A DNA stretch of 64,000 nucleotides from contig VWZX01006555.1 of assembly GCA_013399015.1 (NCBI GenBank), positions 39,181 through 103,180 on the forward strand, in the 5' to 3' direction. This stretch comes from Galbula dea (taxonomy: Eukaryota; Chordata; Aves; Piciformes; Galbulidae). The translations under genes and the position numbers were made by a program. The notes beneath the pieces are model-generated. The model had not been told where the DNA came from. It was given only the letters and a program-made list of their open reading frames with translations, and searched no databases. The first letter of the stretch is position 1, and each line of letters begins with the position of its first letter. Below are positions 22,401 to 34,400 of the stretch, in pieces.

Positions 22401-25400
22401 CTTCAGCCTTGTCCCCTGCTCTGTGTCACCATGTGCCACCCCCCAGGCCTGGCTGTGGTTTGTAGTGGGGGAGAAGATTCCTTGTGGGGAAACTTTGCTG
22501 CCTTCTGCACTGTGCTTGGAGGTTCTGGAGGGCAAGGTGGAGCTTGGAGGTGATGCTGGAGGCAGGAGGTCTGCTCCTGGAGTCAGAGATGCCTGAGGGA
22601 ACCTGAGGAGAGGTGTTGGACATAGGGACCAAGCCCAGGCTTTGGGTGGCTTTGCTGGGGGGCTATGGGGGGTTGTGCTGCTAATGGGGCCATCACCTGC
22701 ACTACCCTCATCCTGTGATGTGTCAGGAGAGCTGTGACCAAGTGAGAAGCAGAGATTGGATCTGAGGACAAAGGTGCCCTCTAGGCCACAGGGATGTTGT
22801 CCCCCATTCCACCCACACCAGCTCCAGGGTCAGCTGTGATACAGCATCATGGAAGAGACCTCCAAGACCATCAAGTCCAACCAGCAACCTATCACCCCCC
22901 CACCACTAAACCATGTCCGTAAGCCACGAGCATCCCTCTCCATCCGAGACTTCCTTCCATCCTCATCCTCCCTGCCAGCACCAGCAACCTCCTCTCTGGG
23001 GGAAAGCAGTTACCTCCCAACATCATCATCATTATCTCAGCACATCAAGGAGATGCTGGGGGTCCCTGGACCCCTTTCTTTACCCCCACATCCCTCATCC
23101 TGCCAGGCTCCATTCCAAGCAGCCGGAGCGTGGTGAGCAGGGAGGTGGTGAATCAATAACCAGGAACGCTGCCTGCTTCCCCCCAGAGCTCCGCTCCCGG
23201 CGGGCGATGGAGGAGAGGGCTGGAAGGAGATGGAGGAGAAGAAGTCTGCCTGCTGGCAGTGGACCCCTGGGAGAGAGACCCTGGGAGGGGAGAGGGCTCA
23301 GCACCTTCCTGGTCATGGGGGCTAGGATGGAGCTGCCACGGCGCTGGGGGACAAAGGGACAGGGTGAGGCCAGGAAGGATGCTGCGAGATGCAGGCAGGA
23401 GCCCTTGTGAGAGGATTCCAGCCAGGGCTGGTGGAACCAGCTTTCAAAATGAGATGCCAGACCCTGAGGAGCGAGGTGGGGGTGNGGGAGCGAGGAAGGC
23501 AGACAAAGAGCGGAGGCTGGCAGCGTGCGGTGCTGGAGGCTTGGCCTCGCTGGGAGCCAGGCACCTGCTGCAGCCACGCGTCCCACACGGCATGGCTCCA
23601 GCTCCCCCCACTCCACAGCACCCTCCCGCCATCCTGCTCATCGTTGGGGTTCAGCCCCTCAACCCCAAACCCCGCTGCTTGTGCCCGGGTGGGATGCTTC
23701 TGCCTGCATCTCGCAGCATCCTTCCTGGCCTCACCCTGTCCCTTTGTCCCCCAGCGCCGTGGCAGCTCCATCCTAGCCCCCATGACCAGGAAGGTGCTGA
23801 GCCCTCTCCCCTCCCAGGGTCTCTCTCCCAGGGGTCCACNTTCTCCCAGGGGTCCCTTGCCTGCTTTTGCTCTCCCCCCACCACCTCCAACCCATTCAAC
23901 CTCCCTATACATGGGACACCCTCCCCCCCTAGCTGTGTGACACATGTCCCAGAGCCCCACACACAGCTCAGGAACAGCAAGAACAAGGGCTTGGTGGGGA
24001 GGGGGCTGTAGACAATAGGGGGTCCAGCTAGGAGGTCTGCCTGACAACCCCCCCCTCCCAAATTCCCACACCCCCCCAAACACCAAGGAGCAGGAGAGGA
24101 GCTGGAGGCGGCTTTCCACCGCCTGATCTCGCGGCTTTTCAGCCTGCCAGGGAAGGGAGGGGGGAGCAGGGAACGAAGACAGATGCAGATAATATCACTG
24201 CCATACCCCCCCTCTCGCCCCCCCAACCCCTCTTAAGCCCCCTGGGGGCTCAGCTACGATATCTATTATAGATGGATTCAGCAGGGGAAGGGCTTCCAAA
24301 GAGCCTCTGGCTCGTTTGCCGCCTGTACGAAGGCAAAGCAGCAGCGAAAGCCTTGAGCCCAGGGCTCAGCACCCCCAAAAACTGGGACTGGGGTGGGGGG
24401 GCTGAGGGTTGTCTGTGGGTCTGGGGTGGGCTCAGAGGGTTGGTGGCTTGAGTTGTGCCCAAGCAGCAGGTCCTAGCATCCCTGTAGGTGCCAGCTTGGT
24501 GGTGGTATAGGGGTGCTTGGTGTTTGGCTATGAGCTTGGGGTGCCCTGTGAGCACCCTGGTGTGGCCCCCACCCGCTCCCCCCCTCCCCAGGCAATTGTT
24601 CTGCTCCCAGCTCTGCTGCAGGAGGGAGAGGGTCACCTTGGGGGGAAGTTAATGAGCTTTGAAAGGGAAGCGACCGATGGTGCTGACGGAGATGGAGCCG
24701 GGGAGGTGGTGGAGGGGTGGCAGAGCACAGGAACTCTTCACCCTGCCGTCCCGAGGCGGGGACACTGCGGGGAGGGGACAGCCCTGAGGCTGCCTTTTGG
24801 GGAGGGGTCTGAGTACCCTTGGAATGAGGCTTGGTCAGCCCTTCCCTTCCTGCTGGGTCTGTGGGACGTTGGTGGCTGGGGTAGGGGTGATGAGTGGCTG
24901 TGGGGAGGTTATGGGTAGCTGTCTCTACTCCCCCATGCTTGGCCATCCCTCATGGGTGGCCATCCCCTGTGGGTGGCCATCCCCACTCCCCCATGGGTAC
25001 ACAGCCCCCATGGGTGTCTGTCCATCCCCACTCCCCCATGGACACACAGCCCCCATGGATGTCCATCCCCACTCCCCCATGGTCTCAGCACGTGTCACTG
25101 GAGGATCCAGCCCAGGGATTATGTTCTGCAGGAGGATTTCCCCCAGCCCCTCACCTCTCAGGCACTTTCCCACCCCTCTCTGTCCCTAGTTCTCCACCTG
25201 GGGCCTTCCTCAGCCCTTTATTCCCCTCCTTTCTCCTCTCCCTTCCCCTCCAAGCTTTATTTCTCCTCCAGCCCTCCTCTCCTTCCCCCAGCACCACCAG
25301 CCACTTGGTTTGGAAGCTGTGGCTGATGATGAACATCATCCTCTTAGCCCTGAGCTCTTTGTGAGGTTCCTATCCCCATGGTGGCCACAAAGCTCAGCCT

Positions 25401-28400
25401 CAGCATGAGTCCCGGGAGGGGGTGGCTGGGAGGCACTGCCTGGGGTGGGGTGGAAGGGGTCAGGGAGCTGGAGAAGCACCCTGGGGACTCAAGGAGATGG
25501 GCATGGTCTTGCAGAGCCTGCTCCCTCATGTCCCTCCAAGGAGCTTCTTCTGGCTTTCTACCTCCCTCTCCCTTGCTGTCACCCAAAGTGCCCAGGGATG
25601 ATGGAGGGCCCTGGGGTGAGAGGCTAAGTGGTGGCAGCAGAGGCAGGAGAGCTGGCAGTGCTGCTCAGAGAAGAGCCCAGCCTGCTCCTGGGTGCCTGCC
25701 ACTGCTGCTGGGAGAGGATTCTGGGGGAGGTGGGACTGCCTCTGGGCTTGGGGAGGGGGGGATGTCTGATGCTTGGGGGGGTGAGGGTCTGCAGGAGACA
25801 GCTACAACCTGTGGGGCTCATTTTTGGGGACAGAAAGAACCTGGAGCAGAGGCTGAGCAGAAGCCAGCCTCGTTGGGAGGGGTGAAGAGCATCACCAGAC
25901 TGTGAGGAGCAGGGTTTAGAATGGATGGAAGCCCTGTGGGATGTGGGCATGGGGACAGAAGATCTTTTTGGAGGGGGGTGGAGGTCTAGGTGCTCCTCAG
26001 GAGGAGAGATGTTGTGATGATGGGGGGTAAGGGGGAAGGACCACGAGGCAGAGAAACCACACTGCTCTCCGGAAATCCTCAGCCAAAAATAGCCCAGTGC
26101 TGGGTGGAAGCAGCTCCATCACTTGCCAAATCCTCCCTCCTGCTTTGCCAGAGAGGTGGGATCTGGGTGGCACCTCCAGGGGTGTGAGGAGCTCACCCGA
26201 AGATGCCATGGACAATTACTTGTGCTGGCAGGGCGTTTGGGGGCTGCTGCCTGTGGCCATCAGCTGGGGCCTGGTGGCTTGGCTGAGCAGCACCTGAAGG
26301 TGTCCTGCAGGCTGGCAGCAGGGCAGAGGCACGTGTTGTGGCTGCTGCATGCTGGCTGAAGGCAGGCAGGAGGGATGCTGGTGGGCAGCATTGCCCAGTT
26401 GGGTGCTTGGCATGGTGCTGGGTAGCCTGAGCATCATCTCACCCTTGTCCAGGCAAGGTGCTGGGAGCAGCTGGGGGGTGCTGGGAGCAGCTGGGGGGTA
26501 CTGGGAGTAGCTGGGGGGTGCTGGGAGTAGCTGTGGGGGTGCTGGGAGCTCTGGCTTGCTTCTTCCCTGCTTGGCTATGGCTTGTGGAAGGAGAATGAAG
26601 CAGGGCTGGTGGTGCCCAGTGGCCTTGGGGAGGGGTGGGTAGCTGATGCCCAGCCCTGGTGCCATACCCAGAGTCACACCATGAAGATGGTGTGAAATGA
26701 AACCTAGATGCCTGAAGGACCTCCCATGGCTTTAATGCCAAAGCACCTTGTCCTCTCCTCCAGCACCACACTCTGATCCTCATCGTGACACCAGAGCCTG
26801 AGGGACAGGGCTGTGGATGACCAGGGGATGTCTGGCTGCAGCAGGATGGAGCTGTGGGATGTTTTGGGGAGGGTGTCCTCCTTTCCCAGGGGCACAGCCA
26901 CCCTCAGCATGGTGCTTTCAGCATGCTCCAGTGTCCTGGCATCGTTGTAGCACCAGGCAAGTGGGTGCTAGGGGAAGAGGTGCCCTTGGCCCAGGCTGCT
27001 GCTTGCTGGGTGCCTGGCACCTGCTGGTCCATCCCTGGGGGTCCCAGGTAGAGGAGGTAGCCCTTTGCTGGGGGTCTGGAGGCAAAGTGTGTGGTCCCCC
27101 CCCCCAGGGGACAGGCAGCTCTGTGTGTGTGGGGGAGGCAGAGACAGACAGATTGACAGCTCTGGGGGCTGGACAGATGGCTGGGTGGAGAAGCAGATGT
27201 GTATGAGGGAGGGGGGAGGGATGGATGGAGGGAGAGATGGGGGAAGGAGGCAGGATGGATGGAGGGAAGAAGGGATGGAGGAAGGGGTGGAGAGATGGAG
27301 GGATGGGTGGGTGGATGGATGAATGGAGGGAAGGAGGGATGGAGAGATGGGGGATGGGGAGATGGAGGAAAAGAGGAATGAAGGAAAAGAGAATGGAGGG
27401 AAGGAGGGATGGATGGATGGAGGTATAGAGGGATGGGGAGATGGATGATGGAGGGAAGGACAAATGGAGGGAGGTAATGATGGATGGATGTGTTGATGGA
27501 AGGATGCACAGAGAGAGACAGATGCACAGATGGAGAACAGATGCCTTGTTCTCTTCCCTCTCACCCTGGGCACATCTGGGGTGCTGAGATGTGGTGCTGA
27601 GCTGGTCCTCTCCCCCAAGGCTTGCCCAACAGTGGGACAGCAGGCCAGGACCCTACTATGACAACAGGTTAGCTGTGGGGCTCCTGGAGTCACCTGCTGA
27701 GCACCTTGTGCCACCCTGGCAGCCCTTGGGTGGGTGGCACCCCTTGGACCAAGCCATCTCAGCCACTGCCATGGCCACCATGCCAAGCCTGGCTCAAAGC
27801 AGCCCCCAAACACCCGTGGGGTTGTTTCCAAGGATGCTGGCAAGTCCTCACCCCTCTTTGGAGGTTTTCCATCCTGGCAACCCCTCGGTGCCCAACCCCT
27901 CTCCCTCTGCCAGCCCTGGGGCTGTGGCTTTCTCCTCACTGTGGTCCTGCCCCACTCCTTCCACCCAGGGATCCTGCACAGGAGTGAAAGCTGCAACTTC
28001 ACAGCTTTTCAGCTGCAACCTAAAAATAAGAGGTTTGGGAAATATCTAGCAGATGAGTGGGAGGCTGAGAAGAGGAGGAATTAATGGCCTGGTGCCAGGC
28101 AAACAGCATCTGGGAAGCCCCAATGTGGGCAAGGAGGCCACCTCAGCTCCCTGCCCCACGGCCCTCTATGCCATCCCAGGGTGTAGAGAAGATGCTGGGC
28201 AGGGCAGGATCAGGCCCACTCCCTTTTCCCATCCTCTGTGCCCCAGCAGCACCCCAACCCCTTGGCCATCAGCCCCGGTTGGGTTCCAGCCTCACGATCC
28301 CGCCCCAGCTCGGTGCCTGGTGATGAGAAGATGTGCTGGTGGGGACGTGCTGCTGGTTTGGCACCTTCTCCTGTTCCTCCTTATCTCCCTCTCCCAGTTT

Positions 28401-31400
28401 CTGATGCCAGTTTGGCACCAGGCACCTTGGCCAAGCACGTTGGCCACCCGCGTGGCCACCCCGGCGGTGGTGGTGGCAGGTGGCGAGGCACGGGGAGAAG
28501 TTTCTCCTGCTGGAGCAGGGCTGTGCTTGTGGCTGCTGGTGGCTTCCAGAGAGCTCAGCAGGTGCCTGGGGCTGGGCTGAGGGATCAGCATGGCTTTGGT
28601 TTTCTACTTTGCATCTGTGGGTCTCCCCACTGGGCCAGGGGAGGATGCTTGGGGAGATGAGGTTGGAATAAGCAACAGGGTAGACATCATGTCCAAGCCA
28701 ACCCTGGTTATCTCCAAGGTGGGCATTTGGGGCTCTGGACCCAAAACTATGGCCCTGAGAGACCAGCCAGGTTCTTCTCTCCTCACTGGGGCACCTGTAG
28801 AGAGGTTGGCCACAGCCCTGGTGTGGGTAGGTTGTGCCAGCTCATGCTCACCACTCATCCAAAGCTCTTGGCCACTTGGCACTCCCTGGAGGACATTCCC
28901 ATCCTCTCTGTCCTCTGCCTTTGTGTGGGAGAGCAACCAGGAGCTGGGACCCTCCCCTGGGTGCCCCTCTCTTGGGTTCCCCTTGCCAGTGCTTCGCCCT
29001 CCCAGAGCTGCTCATGCCAGGGCAGGAGATGCTGCTCCAGGACCATGAGCTTTGGTGCAGGTCCATGGTGGGAAGTTGGTGATGCTGAGGGAGCTGTTGG
29101 TGGAGTCTGAGTGCCAGGACAGGCACAGGGGGAAACAGGACATCCCTGCTGTGGCTGGCCACCCTCTCCCCATGGCACAGGGAGCTTCTCCCTGCATGCA
29201 GGGAACATCTCAAAACATTGTTTGGGCTCCTCACTCCAAGCAGGACAGAGAGGTGCTGGAGTGTGTGCAGAGAAGGGCAAGGAAGGTGGGGAAGGGTCTA
29301 GAGCACTGTAAGTGTTGTGAGGAGCAGCTGAGGGAAGTGGGCTTGGTTAGCCTGGAGAAGAGGAGGCTCAGGGGAGACCTTCTCACTCTCTGCAGCTCCC
29401 TGAGAGGAGGCTGGAGCCAGGTGGGGCTTGGGCTCTTCTGCCAAGGAACAAGAGATAGGAGAAGAGGAAACAGCCTCCAGTTGTGCCAGAGGAGGTTCAG
29501 GTTGGCCATGAGGAACAATTTCTTCCCCAAAAGGGTTGTCCAGGCCTGGCCCAGGCTGCCCAGGGCAGTGGTGGAGTCCCCACCCCTGGAGGAGTTTCAG
29601 AGTCCTGGAGCTGTGGTGCTCAGGGCCATGGGTTAGTGGTGCCCTGGCAGTGCTGGGGAACAGTTGGACTCCATGACCTTAAGGATTCACCTTTCTTACC
29701 CATACCCAGGGCATGAAGCAGCTCCTGCCTGTGCCCTTGGGGTGAGGCAGGACCAGCAGAGGGCTGATGGGATGTGGGAAGGGAAGGACATGAGGCTCCA
29801 TCCTCTCAGTGCCCCCATGCCCAAGTCCCCTTGCCCCATGGCATCCCCATACCAAGCATCCCAACCAGGGAGCTGCTGCTGCTGCTGCTGCTGCTGCCAT
29901 GGGGACCTCACCAGGCAGGAACCCAAGGCTGGGGACAAAGCAGGAGCTCTGCTCCTCTCAGCTTCTCTAATTAACCAGTGTTAATTGCCTACAAAAAGAC
30001 TCATTTAAGTCGTGCTGATGGTGGCAGCAGCATCTCTTCCTCCAGCCCTGGGGACACAGCCAGCCTGAGAGGGACAGGGACTGCAGGTAGGGACCAGCAG
30101 GTACCAGCTTCCTTCTCCTAGCCCTTTGGTGGCAGAGGCTGGACTCTGGTGCCAGTATCTGGTCTCTGGTGGCATTGGCTGGGTTCTGGTGGCATTGGTT
30201 GGACTCTGGTGGCAGTGGCTGAGCTCTGGTGGCAGTATCTGGACTGTGGTGGCATTGGCTGGGTTCTGGAGGCTTTGGTTGAACTCTGATGGCAGTGGCT
30301 GGACTCTGGTGGCAGTATCTGGTCTCTGGTGCCAGTATCTGGTCTCTGGTGGCATTGGCTGGGTTCTGGAGGCTTTGGTTGGACTCTGATGGCAGTGGCT
30401 GGTCTCTGGTGGCAGTATCTGAACTCTGCTCTGGATTTCTCCTTCCTAAGCAGGATAATCCCTCCTTTGTACCATGCCAGCACCTCTGACATCCCTTCTT
30501 CCTTTGATTTCCCTCTCTCCAGATTACATTGAGGATGAACTTGACCCTGCAAGGACTAAAGCATCTCTTGAAGCACCTTTTGAAGCCCCAGGCTAAGCCT
30601 GGAGGAGCTATGGGGAGAGTCAATCTCCTTGCAGCCATCATCTCTTGCATGGTGGCCATGCAGGACACTTGGCTTTCAGCATGTCACCGTGTCCCCATGC
30701 AGGCATCAGGCTTCTGGGGAGCTGTGGGGAGGGGGTGAGCTGGTACTTTGGGGCAGGGGAGGCTCACCCCAATTCCTAACCATACCATCCTGCCCAGTTA
30801 GCCCAACTTGGGCTGGCTGTGGTCCCACACAGCCAAGAGCAGGGGATCCCAAGGTGTGGGTTTGTGTGGGAGGGGCTGCCCTAGCCCCCTCCCCAGTGGT
30901 GTGGATGCTTTACACCCTCTTCCCCTCCCCCCCCACCTCTCCCCAGCAGCTTCTCTCTCTCGGGTGTATAAATGTTTGAAATTTAAGGGCTGGTCCCAAA
31001 TTCCCTCCTAGGCAACAGTTGCTAAGTGAGTTTTACACACAGGCTCCTCCTGATGGAGGAGGGATGGAGGCCACCCCCCACCCCCACCCCAACCCCCTTC
31101 CTGGCTGCCTTTGGATGGAGGGAGAACAGGTGCCTTTGGTTGGTGAGGGATTGACCATAGCCTAGGAGCCAGGACCCCCTAAACTGTGTCCCCTGAACCC
31201 CTCCTTCCCCTCCTCCTGCCCTCTCCAGCCCACCCTAGCTTAAAGGGCTCTGATGAACCTTCCCCTTCCTTGCCACCATCCCTTTCCCTTCTCCTCTGGA
31301 TTCCCCTGGAGGAACCTGCTGCTCCTTCCTCTCCCATCTAAGGGGACACTGCTGGGGGCACTGGGGACCCCTGGCATGTGCCAGAGCCATGCCTGAGCCC

Positions 31401-34400
31401 TGTTCTGGCTGCTCTGGCTGACCTCAGGCCCTGAGCCACTGCCCAATTTCATTACAATAACAAGGTCTGCAGGCTAATTAATTATTAACCATTATTGGTT
31501 AATATTTATACTGCAGTAGAGCTCCAGGCAATCTGCTCTGGACTCCTCACTTCCCAACCATGCCTGTGGCTTCAGGGATGGCTCATCCCAAACTCAGGCT
31601 TCTGGGATGCAATAGGAGTGGGGAGGAGGTCTTGCCAGGGGGGCAAAAGACCCTGCTGAACCCGTCCCCAAATTACCTTGGAGCCATATTCAACCTCCCA
31701 TGGTGCTGGGGCCATCCTGCTGGCTAGAAGCATGGTCATGAGCTTGGTGGTTGTGCTGGAGGCTGGTGACAGGCTGTGGTGGGGTGGGGGCTGTGGGGGG
31801 AGGCAGGGTAGGTCCCTCAGGGGCTGGGGAGGAGGTTTCCTGCCCATGGAGCTGGTTGGGTGAGGGATGGGAGTAGGGTGGGTGGGGGGATGCCTGCCTG
31901 GCTCCATAATCATCCCCAGCACCCATGGGGGGTGATGCTGGAACAGCAGAAGGATCCACACACACATTTTTAGGGTCCTCAAGGTTGTCCCCATGGCCAA
32001 ACTGGAGAGGAGCAGAGGAAGTCACTGCCCAACAACCCTGTCCCCATCAAACACCTGTCTGTGTTGGTGTTTGGGGTGAATCTGTGTGGGTTTGGGCAAG
32101 CCAAAGAGGGAAGCCCTGGGGTGGAGGCAAGGATCTGATGGGAAGGGAATGGATCCAGGCAGGAAACTGGGGACAGCTTGTCTGGAGGGAATGGGAAAGG
32201 GGAAGGGAATGGGATGGGATGGGATAGGATGGGATGGGGAAGGAAAAGGGGAAGAGGATGGAGAAGGTGAAAGGATGGGGAAGGGATTGGAAGGCAAAGG
32301 GAAAGGGAAAGAGGAAAGGAGAAGGGGACAGGATGGGCAAGGGGAAGAGGTGAGGAAAAGGAAGGGAAAGGGGAACAGGATGAAGAAGATGAAAGGATGG
32401 GGATAGGGAAGGGGTGGGCATTAGGAAAGCAAAGAGTAGGGGAAAGAGGAAGGGGAAAGGGAAAGGATGGGCCAGGAGGATTAGGGTTGGGGATTATGAG
32501 GAGCAAGGGGAAGAGAAAGGGGAAGCAACCTGAAGTGAGAGCCACGGAACTGAGACACCGTGGCAGGAGCTGCAGGAGGCTGGTGGTGCTGCTGTGACCT
32601 TTGCTGGACACACCAGTGCTCCCAGGGTGCCAGCAGGAATCAAAGCCTCTGCTCTGCTCCAAGCTGAGCTCCTGGAGAGTGCTGAGGGCCAGGGCATCCC
32701 ATCAGGAGCCCAAAGCCAGCAGGAGGACCACCATGCCGGTGGGAGGGAGGGAGATTCAAGTGATGGGGCTGGAGCCTGTTAGCTCAACCACATTCCCCCT
32801 CTTTGCCTTCCCTGTCCTCATCCTGCTCTCCCTGGGTGCCCTATGCAGGGAGCTGTGGTGATGCCCACCCAGACACGGGGCTGCTGTCCCCCCTACACCT
32901 CTCTGTCGCCTCCCTGAGTGCTGTCTTTGCTCTGCTCCCCTGCAGGATCTCCCTCCCGTGACGTCCTCCTTGTCTCAGCCATCATCACCGTCAGCCTTAG
33001 CGTCACCATCGTCCTCTGTGGGATCTGCCAGTGGTGCCAGCGCAAACTGGTGAGTGCCAGGGGCAGGGGGGGGCCAAGGGGGAGACCCCCCCTCTTTGCC
33101 TGGGCTCCTGGGATGCACTAGGATGTGCTTGGTGAGGGGGGGTTGGGTCCTGGCCACCCTGTGCCCCTGGGTGATGGCTGGGGGTGGGCAGTGATGCTGC
33201 CAGCAGAGGCTGGTGCTGTGAGGGGTGTATGGTGGCTGCTGGCTGCAGCCTTTCTGAGATGGGATCATGCAATGGTTTGTGCAGCAGAAAGGGAAGTTTC
33301 CAAACCCCTGGAGATGTATTTTGGCCATGAATGAGAACAATCTGGCCCCTGTTCCTACCTGGAAGGGTCCCATGGGAAGGTAGGCAGCTCTGCCCATCCC
33401 CTGTGCCCCCACCCTAGCATCCAGCTTCCCCCCTCAGCACATGAGAGGCCTTTGGCTTTGGGTAGAGCTGCTTCCTGCTCTGCATCCTTCCTCTTCCTCC
33501 TCCTCCCAGAGCAGCAGGATGTGGCCACATTGCACAGCCACACATTTCCATCACCCTGGGATTCAAATCTGGGCCAGGTTCTGGGATGGGAGAGGCTCTT
33601 CTCGTGGGGGATGCCCACCTTGGTGATGCTATAGCAGCTTCCCTCAAGCCATGGGAAGGCAAGGAACCCCTGGGAAGGGGAGAAGGGGTCCAGTAGGGAT
33701 GAGGAACCACAGAGGAGATAGGAGCTGCCACAGCATAAGGAGAGGGGAACAGGGTGGGAAACAGCTTCCAAGCCTGGCTGGTGCCACCCAGGGATGGGCA
33801 GGAGGGTGGCAGAGGGTGGAGAATCAGGGAGGAAAAGCTTTGTGCTGAAGGATGAAGCTGGCAGAGGAACAAACAAGTGTAAATTGGCCAGGAAGATGTT
33901 CTGGGAGTGGAAAGGCACATCCTGGCTGGCCCTCAGGAGCACACTGAGCTGGAATGGCTGCAGAGGAACCAGGGCCAAAACTGCTGGGCTGGCCTCATTA
34001 GGTGCCCAGCAGCCCCAAGTTGGCTACTGCTGGGGCACTATGGGCCAACAGCTGCTGCTGATCTCTTCTTGCAAACCCTGTGTGGTGGCCACCTGAGGAC
34101 AATGCTGGGCTAAGGGCTGACTCCCACCAGGATGGCCCATAGACACCCAAGGAGGTCCAATATCCCTGCAGGATGAACCCATGAACATCCAAGGACACCC
34201 ATGCTGAGGGTGCAGGGAGTCCTTTGATGCAGCACAGCCAAGGAGACATCTCCATGCAGAGGTGACCTGGCTGGGGAGAGGAAGAAGGGACAAATCCTCT
34301 CTCTTCCTTGCACAGTCTCCTCACAGATCCAGGGCTACCATGGTGGGAGGCTGGTGCCCAACCCCAGCTTGCTCCCATCCCACCTGGGCCTCCCTGCACC

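Larger units (their letters stand above)
19478..32945 (+). other. SYT7: SYT7 intron 1 (13.5 kb)
   Basis: Largest intron. It contains many minisatellites (listed separately), a CR1 fragment near 22843, a CR1 3' end at 29195-29700, a perfect 140-bp inverted repeat around 23550, and AT-rich homeodomain-type palindromes at 29969 and 31484. At 24170-24280 there is an AT-richer block with GATA-type cores (AGATAA, GATATC). No additional coding exon was recognised. Confidence 0.8.

Noticed and set aside
26904..28002. 207- and 344-aa Ser/Pro/His-rich frames on -
   Set aside because: Translation of the GGAT/GGAG repeat; no exon-like features.
30985..31030. 'ggcaac-a-gttgcta' as a second X-box
   Set aside because: The half-sites face outward, the reverse of an RFX X-box, and no gene start is near.
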